From assembly GCA_910583675.1 (NCBI GenBank), contig CAJTYH010000009.1, forward strand, positions 1 to 64,000: DNA of 64,000 nucleotides, in the 5' to 3' direction. The stretch comes from an uncultured Muribaculaceae bacterium (GTDB lineage Bacteria > Bacteroidota > Bacteroidia > Bacteroidales > Muribaculaceae). Positions 56,654-64,000 of this stretch are shown in pieces. The notes beneath the pieces are model-generated. The model was not told the origin of the DNA, did not search any database, and saw nothing but the letters and a program-made list of their open reading frames with translations. Positions within the stretch are counted from its first letter, which is position 1. Each line of letters starts with the position of its first letter. Made by a program: the position numbers and the translations under genes.

Positions 56654-57811
56654 ATGGATTTCGGACAGTTTTTGGTTCAGAACCTTACAGAGTTCTGGCA
56701 CTTGACAGGCTTTTACAATGCCACATGGCAGCACTTCGTGATGCTCGCCGTAGGTCTCTTCTTCATCTGGCTCGCCATTAAAAAGGACTTTGAGCCGATG
56801 CTTCTCGTGCCCATCGGCTTCGGCATGTTGATAGGAAACGTTCCCTTCAATACAGAGGCAGGTCTTGAGATCGGCATCTATGAGGAAGGCTCGGTGCTCA
56901 ACATTCTCTACAACGGTGTAAGCGCCGGATGGTATCCCCCGCTGATATTCCTCGGGATAGGTGCCATGACAGACTTCACCGCACTGATCGCCAATCCCAA
57001 GCTTATGCTTGTCGGGGCAGCCGCACAGTTCGGCATCTTTGGAGCTTATATGGTGGCTCTCGCCCTCGGATTCATGCCCGACCAGGCCGGTGCAATCGCC
57101 ATCATCGGAGGTGCCGACGGCCCCACCGCCATCTTCCTCTCGTCCAAACTCGCGCCGAACCTGATGGGTGCCATTGCCGTATCGGCATACTCATACATGG
57201 CTCTCGTACCGGTGATACAGCCGCCGCTGATGCGTCTTCTGACTACCAAGCACGAACGCGTCATAAAGATGAAACCGGCTCGTGCCGTAGCACAAAGCGA
57301 GAAGATCATTTTCCCGATCGTGGGTATGCTTCTCACCTGCTTCGTGGTACCATCCGGCCTTCCTCTGCTCGGTATGCTGTTCTTCGGCAACTTGCTGCGT
57401 GAGTGTGGCGTTACAAACCGGCTTGCAAAGACAGCTTCCAATGCCCTCACCGACATAGTCACCATACTGCTCGGCATGACCGTAGGAGCTTCCACACAAG
57501 CAAGCTCATTCCTCACAAAGGAAACCATCTTCATCTTCATGCTCGGCTTCATGGCCTTTATCATCGCATCCGCATCCGGAGTGATTTTCGTAAAGTTCTT
57601 CAACCTATTCCTCCCGAAGAGTAAGAAGATCAACCCGCTTATCGGCAACGCCGGTGTATCGGCCGTACCTATGTCAGCCCGCATCTCCAACAACCTCGGC
57701 CTTGAGTATGACCCGTCCAACTATCTGCTCATGCACGCCATGGGCCCCAACGTGGCCGGAGTTATCGGTTCAGCCGTAGCTGCAGGTGCCCTCCTTGGTT
57801 TCCTTGCATAA
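56654..57811 (+). CDS. mmdB: Sodium-pumping methylmalonyl-CoA decarboxylase beta subunit
   Basis: A 385-residue inner-membrane protein with about nine hydrophobic segments. It matches the OadB/MmdB/GcdB family, with GFGMLIGNVP near residue 55, the conserved IGGADGPTAIFLSSKLAP segment near 150 (the central Asp of the Na+ site is in GADGPT), and a C-terminal GPNVAGVIGSAVAAG. It decarboxylates carboxybiotin and exports Na+, so propionate formation yields a sodium gradient. It is the last gene of the operon and is followed by a terminator. Confidence 0.95.
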   Translation: MDFGQFLVQNLTEFWHLTGFYNATWQHFVMLAVGLFFIWLAIKKDFEPMLLVPIGFGMLIGNVPFNTEAGLEIGIYEEGSVLNILYNGVSAGWYPPLIFLGIGAMTDFTALIANPKLMLVGAAAQFGIFGAYMVALALGFMPDQAGAIAIIGGADGPTAIFLSSKLAPNLMGAIAVSAYSYMALVPVIQPPLMRLLTTKHERVIKMKPARAVAQSEKIIFPIVGMLLTCFVVPSGLPLLGMLFFGNLLRECGVTNRLAKTASNALTDIVTILLGMTVGASTQASSFLTKETIFIFMLGFMAFIIASASGVIFVKFFNLFLPKSKKINPLIGNAGVSAVPMSARISNNLGLEYDPSNYLLMHAMGPNVAGVIGSAVAAGALLGFLA

Positions 57812-57866
57812 AAGAAGCACATCCCCATACAGATTATCCGGCATCGGATAACAGTGCACAGTTTAC

Positions 57867-57909
57867 ATCCCCGACGATTGAATCATTCGCAATCGCCGGG
57901 GATATTTTT
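57867..57909 (+). terminator. Terminator of the methylmalonyl-CoA operon
   Basis: ATCCCCGACGATTG (57867-57880) pairs with CAATCGCCGGGGAT (57890-57903) with one A-C mismatch, around a 9-base loop, followed by ATTTTTG. Confidence 0.8.
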
Positions 57910-57952
57910 GCAACTACATATCCATCCATAGCCGTCCATAACCTGTTGATCT

Positions 57953-57983
57953 TTTGCTAATTTAAATATTTTGCGTATCTTTG
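57953..57983 (+). promoter_or_regulatory. Promoter of the GH13 amylase gene
   Basis: TATCTTTG at 57976-57983 with TTTG at 57953-57956, 19 bases upstream, a full match to the Bacteroidetes promoter. Confidence 0.75.
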
Positions 57984-58031
57984 CGCTACGATTATCATCT
58001 TACTTATATTTGTTTTTAATTTCTTTTACCG

Positions 58032-60860
58032 ATGATTAAACATTTTTTAGCGGTGCTCATAACGGCACTCGCTTGTGCAGTGGTGCCACAATGCGCTGTT
58101 GCGCAATTATTTACTACATCCCCGGACATTGTGCAGCCGGGCACAAAAAATCTAAAAATCTATTTCCATGCATCCCGAAGCGGTAAACAGGAACTGATAA
58201 ACGCCACATCGCTGTATGCCCACATTGGAATAACGCTCACCACCGATCCCAAAAAATGGGAATACGTAAAAGGTGACTGGAATTCAAACACCGAAGATAA
58301 ACGCTTTACCAAACAGCCCGACGGCACATGGGAATTGAACATAGGCGACATACGCGAATATTTCGGTATCAAACCGGGCGACGAACCCGCAAAAATCGCA
58401 ATCATCGCACGTCTCCCTGCCGGTGCCGGCAACGGCTATGGCCAGACCGACGACTGTTTCATAGACATCGTGCCGGAAGGACTGCACATGGCGCTTGAAA
58501 CTGACAACGGAACGGCAACCGTATTCCATGGAGCACGTCAAGTCCCCTTCACGATAAACGCAACCGCCAGTTGCGTACTCTCCCTAAGCGTGAACGGAAC
58601 AAAAATCGCAAGCGTAAACGGCACACAACTCAAGGCGACACACAATTTTGCCATCTCCGACACACCCTACGAAATAGTGGCCACCGCGACAAGAGGCACA
58701 GAGACACTGACCGAAAAGATGGAGATAAGCTGTCTGCCGGCAAGCACGCAAAAGAACTATCCCGGTGGTAAGCCTAAACAAGGCGCCATAAGGAATGCCG
58801 ACGGTACTGTCACTTTCTGCATAGCTGCTCCCAAGAAATCAAATGCAATGATAATTGGTGCCTGGGATGACTACCGCGCTACAGGAAAGAGCGTAATGAA
58901 CTACACCGACCACGACAGCCAGCGTTATTTCTGGACTACTATATCCACTCCGCTTGCAGAAAACGAGTATTTCCCCTATTATTTCAAGATAGACGGCGAC
59001 ATCAACGTGGCCGACCCGTATGCCAGATTGATATTGGATCCATACAACGACATTTACCTCCCCTCCGACCGCCTTGACGGCATCCCCGCATATCCCACCG
59101 GCAAGGTACCGGAAAACACAATGCTTGCCGTATATCATGGCGATATTGACAAATACAACTGGGACGCTTCAACTCTTGACTTCAAAGTACCCGACCACCG
59201 CTCGCTCACCATTTACGAAATGCTCATACGCGATTTCACCGGCGACGGCACCGATCAGGAGGGCAAATCGTTCGGTACATTCCGCGCAGCCATGGAGAAA
59301 CTCGACTATATTGAGTCGCTAGGCGTAAACGCCGTGGAGCTTATGCCGGTGATGGAGTTCAACGGCAACAACTCCTGGGGATACAACACCAACTTCTATA
59401 TGGCACCCGACAAGGCATACGGTTCTCCAAAAGAGATGCGTGATTTAGTGGCAGAATGCCACCGGCGCGGCATAGCCGTGATTCTGGACATCGTGTTCAA
59501 CCAGAGCGACGGCCTCGCACCGTGGTATCAGATGTATGGAGGTGCTGCAAACAATCCGTTCTACAACGTCACCGCTCCCCATGACTATAGCGTTCTCAAC
59601 GACTGGAACCAGGATTGTCCGCTTGTAAAACAGCACTGGAAAGACGTGCTCCGCTACTGGATGGAAGCCTACAAGGTCGACGGATTCCGTTTCGACCTCG
59701 TAAAAGGCCTCGGATCAAACGACAGCTATTCAGCAGGAACGGATGCCTACAACGAAAGCCGCATACGCCTGATGAAGGAACTGCATGCCGCCATCAGCGA
59801 AATAAAACCTGATGCCATACACATCAATGAACTGCTCGGCACCGACAGGGAAGACAACGCAAACGGAGCAGACGGCCAGCTTACATGGGTAAAAATCTCT
59901 GATCCGAGCATAGATTACGCCACTGCACGCCCCGGCGGAAACTCCGGAAACATGATCGGATTCCTTGCGTCAAACTGGAACCGCACAGTAGGACAGACAG
60001 TGGATTACGCGGAAAGCCATGACGAGCCTCGGTTGGCCTCAAAGATGCGCACCACGGATACCCGCGAATGCGATGCTACTGTGGCATATACGGCAACCCA
60101 TCCCAAAAGCGCCTCGGTAAAACGTCTCGGTGCCGTGGCTGCCCAGATGCTCCTTACACCCGGAAGCAAGATGATATGGCAATTCGGTGAGATAGCAGCC
60201 GACGACTCCCAAGGAAGCGACCTTGAGAAATTACGCCCCATAAAACCGAAATGGGATCAGATGTCAAACGGCATACGTGCAGGTCTGCTTGAGAACTATC
60301 GCCAACTCATAAACCTTCGCAAGAAGAATCAGGAGATGTTCAACGGACAGGATGCAACCTGCACCCTGACCGGCTTCAACAACAGCCTCGAAAGCGTTCG
60401 CACCATCCGCGTGACCTCCGGCGAGAAGGAGATAATAGCCTTCTTCAATCCGGCGATTTCCGGGACAGCGAAGACCGTAATATCACCCGCCACGAAACTG
60501 ACACCGGCGAACGCACAGCTTGTGACAGCCTCCTATGGCACAACTCCGACACTTGAATCCGCCGGTGGCACATCCGTAAGCGTCAAGCTCGCTCCAAACG
60601 AATTTGCGGTCTATGCATCAACATCAGTCGCCGACATAGATCAAATCGCGCCTGACGGTGCCGGCAATTCAGTCTCAGTAAGCAGTGCTTACGGAATCAT
60701 CCTGATTTCCGGGGAACACTCCACCGCAACGGTTTATTCCATCTCAGGCCAGACGGTAGCTGCCTCCAACGGCTCACAGGAAGTTGCCACCATACCTGTA
60801 GCAACCGGCATTTACGTGGTAAACGTGGACGGAAACGCATACAAAGTGGCAGTTCCATAA
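58032..60860 (+). CDS. Secreted GH13 alpha-amylase-family enzyme
   Basis: A 942-residue secreted protein. After the signal peptide it has two N-terminal sandwich-like domains, then a CBM48-like segment near residues 255-345 (GTVTFCIAAPKKSNAMIIGAWDDY). The GH13 barrel spans about 390-780. Its three acidic residues are all present: Asp555 in GFRFDLVKG (nucleophile), Glu600 in HINELLG (acid/base) and Asp664 in ESHDEPRL (stabiliser). The NHD motif reads SHD. The last 75 residues resemble a type IX sorting domain (VYSISGQTVAAS, TGIYVVNVDG). Glycogen- or pullulan-type debranching is possible; substrate not decided. The gene is alone, with its own promoter and a palindromic terminator. Confidence 0.9.
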   Translation: MIKHFLAVLITALACAVVPQCAVAQLFTTSPDIVQPGTKNLKIYFHASRSGKQELINATSLYAHIGITLTTDPKKWEYVKGDWNSNTEDKRFTKQPDGTWELNIGDIREYFGIKPGDEPAKIAIIARLPAGAGNGYGQTDDCFIDIVPEGLHMALETDNGTATVFHGARQVPFTINATASCVLSLSVNGTKIASVNGTQLKATHNFAISDTPYEIVATATRGTETLTEKMEISCLPASTQKNYPGGKPKQGAIRNADGTVTFCIAAPKKSNAMIIGAWDDYRATGKSVMNYTDHDSQRYFWTTISTPLAENEYFPYYFKIDGDINVADPYARLILDPYNDIYLPSDRLDGIPAYPTGKVPENTMLAVYHGDIDKYNWDASTLDFKVPDHRSLTIYEMLIRDFTGDGTDQEGKSFGTFRAAMEKLDYIESLGVNAVELMPVMEFNGNNSWGYNTNFYMAPDKAYGSPKEMRDLVAECHRRGIAVILDIVFNQSDGLAPWYQMYGGAANNPFYNVTAPHDYSVLNDWNQDCPLVKQHWKDVLRYWMEAYKVDGFRFDLVKGLGSNDSYSAGTDAYNESRIRLMKELHAAISEIKPDAIHINELLGTDREDNANGADGQLTWVKISDPSIDYATARPGGNSGNMIGFLASNWNRTVGQTVDYAESHDEPRLASKMRTTDTRECDATVAYTATHPKSASVKRLGAVAAQMLLTPGSKMIWQFGEIAADDSQGSDLEKLRPIKPKWDQMSNGIRAGLLENYRQLINLRKKNQEMFNGQDATCTLTGFNNSLESVRTIRVTSGEKEIIAFFNPAISGTAKTVISPATKLTPANAQLVTASYGTTPTLESAGGTSVSVKLAPNEFAVYASTSVADIDQIAPDGAGNSVSVSSAYGIILISGEHSTATVYSISGQTVAASNGSQEVATIPVATGIYVVNVDGNAYKVAVP

Positions 60861-60883
60861 GAATCACACATCCATCAAAAATC

Positions 60884-60920
60884 AACGAGGGTTCCGGCGA
60901 TCGCCAGAACCCTCGTTTTT
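60884..60920. terminator. Near-perfect 34-bp palindromic bidirectional terminator
   Basis: AACGAGGGTTCCGGCGA (60884-60900) mirrors TCGCCAGAACCCTCGTT (60901-60917) with a single mismatched pair and no loop. TTTTT follows on the plus strand. It lies between the amylase and the converging EF-G2-like gene. Confidence 0.85.
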
Positions 60921-60963
60921 ATCAGCCACCCGCAAGTCATGCACCCACGGGAATTGAGAAATA

Positions 60964-63120
60964 TTAATCTTCGGTTGCCTTCTCGGCGTACTCCTTCAGA
61001 AGTTTCTCCTGAACATCGCCGGGTACAAGTTCGTATGAAGCGAACTTAAGTGTGAACGAAGAGCGGCCACCGGTTATCGAACTGAGCGCAGTCGAATAGG
61101 AGGACATCTCTTTCAAGGGTACCTTGGCGGTGATCTTCTCGAAACCGTTCTCGGAGGACATACCCATGATCATTGCACGTCGTCCCTGAAGGTCGCCCAT
61201 CACGTCGCCCATCACATCAGAGGGTACCATTACCTCCACGTCGTAAACCGGCTCAAGCACCTTCGGATTAGCATTGCGGAACGCCTCAGAAAAAGCGTTG
61301 CGTGCAGCCAGACGGAAGGAAATCTCATTGGAGTCTACCGGGTGCATCTTGCCGTCGTAAATGCATACGCGCACATCACGGGCATATGAACCGGTAAGAG
61401 GGCCTTGCTCCATGCGATCCATCAGACCCTTGACGATGGCCGGAATGAAACGCGCATCAATGGCACCGCCTACGATACAATTGTGTACCACCAGCTTGCC
61501 ACCCCACTGCAGAGGTATTTCCTGAGTGTCGCGCACGCTCATCTTGAATTCCTGATTTCCGAAACGGTAGGTGTCGGGAACCGGGGCATCCTCCACGTAA
61601 GGTTCGATTATGAGATGAACCTCGCCGAACTGTCCGGCACCCCCCGATTGCTTCTTATGACGGTAATCGGCACGAGCGGCCTTCGTTATGGTCTCGCGAT
61701 ACGGAATCTTCGGTTCCTCGAAGATGATCGGGAGTTTGTCATTGTTCTCCACACGCCATTTGAGTGTGCGAAGATGGAATTCTCCCTGACCCTTGAGTAT
61801 GGTCTGTTTCAATTCCTTGCTCTGCTCTACCTCCCATGTCGGATCCTCCTCGTGCATGCGAGTCAGTATGCCCGACAGTTTCTCGGCATCGCTCTCGGTA
61901 ACTGGACGGATCGCACGCTGATACTTCGGTGCCGGATACTTGATGAAGTCGAAAGCATAGTCACACCCCTTCTCATCAAGCGTGTTGCCCGTGCGCACAT
62001 CTTTCAGCTTCACGGTTGCGCCTATATCGCCGGCGCACAACTTATCGACGGGTGTCTTGATCTGTCCGCACACGCAGAAGATCTGAGCCAGACGCTCCTT
62101 TCCTCCACGGGTTACGTTATCAAGGTCGGCACCGGCATTGAGCGTGCCGCTCATCACCTTGAAGTACTGTACCTCGCCGATATGAGGCTCAACGGTAGTC
62201 TTGAACATGAAGATGCTCAGGGGGCCGTTGCTGTCAGGCTTCACTTCGCGTCCCTCGCTGTCCTTGGGAGCGGGCATATCCTTGACGAAAGGTACCACAT
62301 TGCCGAGGAACTCCATCATGCGGCGCACACCCATGTCCTTAAGGGCGCTCACGCAGAACACCGGATAGATCGAACGATCCACAAGACCCTTGCGGATACC
62401 TTCGCGCATCTCGTCCTCGCTGAGATGCCCCTGCTCGAAGAATTTCTCCATAAGGGTCTCGTCGTTTTCGGCAGCGGCCTCCACGAGAGCCTGATTCCAC
62501 TCGCGAGCCTTCTCCATTTCCTCTTCCGAAATATCTTCTATGGTAGGCACTCCCCCATCGGGGCCCCATGAATATTTTTTCATGAGAAGCACGTCTATCA
62601 TGGCGTTGAAACCGGGGCCTGACTGCAACGGATACTGGATGGGCACCACTTTCTTGCCGAAGATCTCGCGCATCTGCTCGAGGGTGTTCTCGAAATCGGC
62701 TTTCTCACCGTCAAGCTGGTTCACGGCAAAGATAACAGGTTTCTTGAGCTGCGCCGTGGTACGGAATATGTTCTGCGTGCCCACTTCCACACCGTACTGC
62801 GCATCAACCAGAATGACACCGGTATCGGTGACGTTGAGTGCCGTTATGGCATTGCCCACGAAGTCGTCCGCCCCCGGGCAATCAATGACATTCAGCTTCT
62901 TATTGAGGAACTCAGCATAAAAAACCGTGGAAAAGACCGAGTAGCCATACTCCTTTTCCACAGGGAAATAGTCTGATACGGTATTGTTAGCCTCAACCGT
63001 GCCGCGACGTTTTATAACTCCACACTCGAAAAGCATCGCTTCTGCGAGTGTGGTTTTTCCCGAGCCTTTGCTACCGAGCAAGGCTATGTTTTTGATTTCG
63101 TCAGTCTGGTAAACCTTCAT
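60964..63120 (-). CDS. fusA2: EF-G paralogue (EF-G2-like) with altered GTPase centre
   Basis: A 718-residue translation factor with all EF-G domains. G1 is GSKGSGKT (16-23). G3 reads DCPGADD (80-86): the catalytic histidine of DTPGHxD is Ala84. The switch I RGIT motif is YGYS, and the NKxD motif is NQLD (134-137). Domains II to V are present, ending in the GGRSSFTLKFASYELVP region. In Bacteroides a paralogue called EF-G2 supports translation without GTP hydrolysis under carbon limitation and is needed in the gut. This gene shows the matching loss of His. Its upstream region (63121 on) has no exact TAnnTTTG on the minus strand; a one-base-short variant lies near 63200. Confidence 0.92.
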   Translation of the reverse strand: MKVYQTDEIKNIALLGSKGSGKTTLAEAMLFECGVIKRRGTVEANNTVSDYFPVEKEYGYSVFSTVFYAEFLNKKLNVIDCPGADDFVGNAITALNVTDTGVILVDAQYGVEVGTQNIFRTTAQLKKPVIFAVNQLDGEKADFENTLEQMREIFGKKVVPIQYPLQSGPGFNAMIDVLLMKKYSWGPDGGVPTIEDISEEEMEKAREWNQALVEAAAENDETLMEKFFEQGHLSEDEMREGIRKGLVDRSIYPVFCVSALKDMGVRRMMEFLGNVVPFVKDMPAPKDSEGREVKPDSNGPLSIFMFKTTVEPHIGEVQYFKVMSGTLNAGADLDNVTRGGKERLAQIFCVCGQIKTPVDKLCAGDIGATVKLKDVRTGNTLDEKGCDYAFDFIKYPAPKYQRAIRPVTESDAEKLSGILTRMHEEDPTWEVEQSKELKQTILKGQGEFHLRTLKWRVENNDKLPIIFEEPKIPYRETITKAARADYRHKKQSGGAGQFGEVHLIIEPYVEDAPVPDTYRFGNQEFKMSVRDTQEIPLQWGGKLVVHNCIVGGAIDARFIPAIVKGLMDRMEQGPLTGSYARDVRVCIYDGKMHPVDSNEISFRLAARNAFSEAFRNANPKVLEPVYDVEVMVPSDVMGDVMGDLQGRRAMIMGMSSENGFEKITAKVPLKEMSSYSTALSSITGGRSSFTLKFASYELVPGDVQEKLLKEYAEKATED

Positions 63121-63446
63121 GTTATTAGAATTTAGTAAGTTCGTATGATAACCTAAGCAATTCCGTTAGGTGGAGAAAGATTTCGGAGCGCAAATTAGTC
63201 ATTTTTCTATTAACTGCAATAAAATTTCATATGTTACAAAACATATTTACATAATCTTCACAGGACGGCCACCTCTCCATATTCATCAAAGTCAATCAAA
63301 GTCTAATCCGTCAGACAACAAAAGCCGGGAAAGATAACATATGCGCCCTTGGTATTGTTTCACAATAATTTATTAACTTTGCAGGCAATTTGACGACTAC
63401 GGCCTCATGGCCGCAATCGCATGATAGAATAGTACGATTGTCTAAA
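63121..63446. other. Divergent spacer between fusA2 and panC
   Basis: 326 bases, AT-rich. It holds the panC promoter at 63355-63381. No gene or clear operator was recognised. Regulation of fusA2 by a carbon-starvation factor would act here. Confidence 0.5.
63355..63381 (+). promoter_or_regulatory. panC promoter
   Basis: TAACTTTG at 63374-63381 with TTG at 63355-63357, 16 bases upstream. Start codon at 63447. Confidence 0.7.
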
Positions 63447-64000
63447 ATGGAAATAATAAGAACAGTCGACGGTCTGCGAAAACGTGTCGCCGAAGCTCGA
63501 GCCAACGGGAAGAGCGTAGGTCTGGTGCCCACGATGGGAGCCTTGCATGCAGGACACATATCCCTTGTAGACCGTGCAAGAAAGGAAAACGACCTGGTCG
63601 TGGTGAGCGTTTTCGTCAACCCGACCCAATTCAATAATGCCGAAGACCTGGCCACATACCCCCGTACCGAAGAGGCCGACTGTGCCAAGCTCAGCCAGGC
63701 AGGAGTGGACATTGCTTTCATCCCGTCCGTGGAGGAAGTTTACCCTGAACCGGATACCCGCGTATTCGATCTCGGCTCTGTAGCGGAAGTTATGGAAGGA
63801 GCCATGCGTCCCGGCCATTTCAACGGAGTGGCTCAGATCGTAAGCAAGCTGTTTGCCATCGTTGAACCTGATCGCGCCTACTTCGGCGAGAAGGATTTCC
63901 AGCAGATCGCAGTGATACGCCGCATGGTGGAACTGGAGGGATTCAAACTGCAAGTTGTGGATTGCCCGATTTGCCGCGAAAGCGACGGACTCGCCATGAG
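63447..64000 (+). CDS. panC: Pantothenate synthetase (3' end beyond window)
   Basis: 184 residues are visible before the window ends; the family is about 280 long. It joins pantoate and beta-alanine with ATP to form pantothenate, a coenzyme A precursor. The N-terminal nucleotide-binding segment reads [16 protein letters not shown], with the HxGH variant of [23 protein letters not shown] near residue 55 and [14 protein letters not shown] and FGEKDFQQ near 130-150 match pantoate- and ATP-binding parts. Confidence 0.95.
   Translation, partial: MEIIRTVDGLRKRVAEARANGKSVGLVPTMGALHAGHISLVDRARKENDLVVVSVFVNPTQFNNAEDLATYPRTEEADCAKLSQAGVDIAFIPSVEEVYPEPDTRVFDLGSVAEVMEGAMRPGHFNGVAQIVSKLFAIVEPDRAYFGEKDFQQIAVIRRMVELEGFKLQVVDCPICRESDGLAM

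Noticed and set aside
61405..62571. 388-codon open frame on the plus strand
   Set aside because: Antisense to the EF-G2-like gene; no recognisable domain or ribosome binding site.

Overview
The window looks like a chromosomal segment of a gut Bacteroidales bacterium. Muribaculaceae is my best guess, because the gene set, the secreted glycan-degrading enzymes and the roughly 50 percent GC content fit, but the family assignment is an inference. The strongest internal evidence for the phylum is that about fifteen genes or operons are preceded by the Bacteroidetes -7 promoter element TAnnTTTG. Other phylum-typical traits are a Rho with a very long disordered insertion, an EF-G paralogue without the catalytic histidine, a BioG-BioC fusion, a Na+-pumping methylmalonyl-CoA decarboxylase operon and secreted proteins ending in beta-sandwich sorting-like domains.

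Layout. 1-52 is the 5' part of a tRNA-His on the minus strand. 0.3-6 kb holds an SGNH-type secreted hydrolase and two stress genes, htpG and clpC, on the minus strand. 6.4-12.5 kb holds gyrA and a TPR protein, facing rho across a 62-bp perfect palindrome. 13-15.7 kb is an operon of a ThiE-like protein, kdsB and a non-catalytic M16 peptidase homologue. 15.7-22.2 kb has a DUF3943 protein, a LolC/E-like permease, rsfS, ftsH, a zinc-ribbon/TM2 membrane protein and a 77-residue protein. 22.2-25.8 kb carries the agmatine-to-putrescine pair aguA and aguB, followed by an ABC-ATPase/TOPRIM (DUF4435-like) fusion. 25.9-29.6 kb is more accessory: a lipoprotein, a secreted protein and a RhuM/Fic gene bracketed by inverted copies of a hairpin element. 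29.7-36 kb is a two-gene sulfatase operon, the second enzyme fused to two duplicated beta-helix domains. 36.1-39.3 kb has a SecB-like protein, two DUF3108 proteins and a GH43/GH117-like glycosidase. 39.3-45.7 kb has thymidine kinase, a DMT-family exporter and the biotin operon bioA-bioF-bioGC-bioD. 45.8-53 kb has a DEDDy exonuclease, a small membrane protein, a prolyl oligopeptidase lipoprotein, a BamE-like lipoprotein, a PhnP-like hydrolase and a GH35 beta-galactosidase. 53.1-57.8 kb is the methylmalonyl-CoA epimerase/decarboxylase operon. 58-64 kb has a secreted GH13 amylase-like enzyme, the EF-G2-like gene and the start of panC.

How the parts work together. The secreted sulfatases, GH35, GH43-like and GH13 enzymes point to foraging on sulfated and starch-like glycans. 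The methylmalonyl-CoA operon converts fermentation succinate to propionate while exporting Na+. HtpG, ClpC, FtsH and RsfS cover proteostasis and ribosome quiescence, and the EF-G2-like factor would fit translation under carbon limitation. There is no CRISPR array, rRNA, transposase or SusC/SusD pair in the window. The least ordinary items are the RhuM/Fic cassette between inverted hairpins, the ATPase/TOPRIM fusion with a changed Walker B glutamate, the sulfatase/double beta-helix fusion, the loop-free palindrome next to rho, and the two-glycine quinolone pocket of GyrA.
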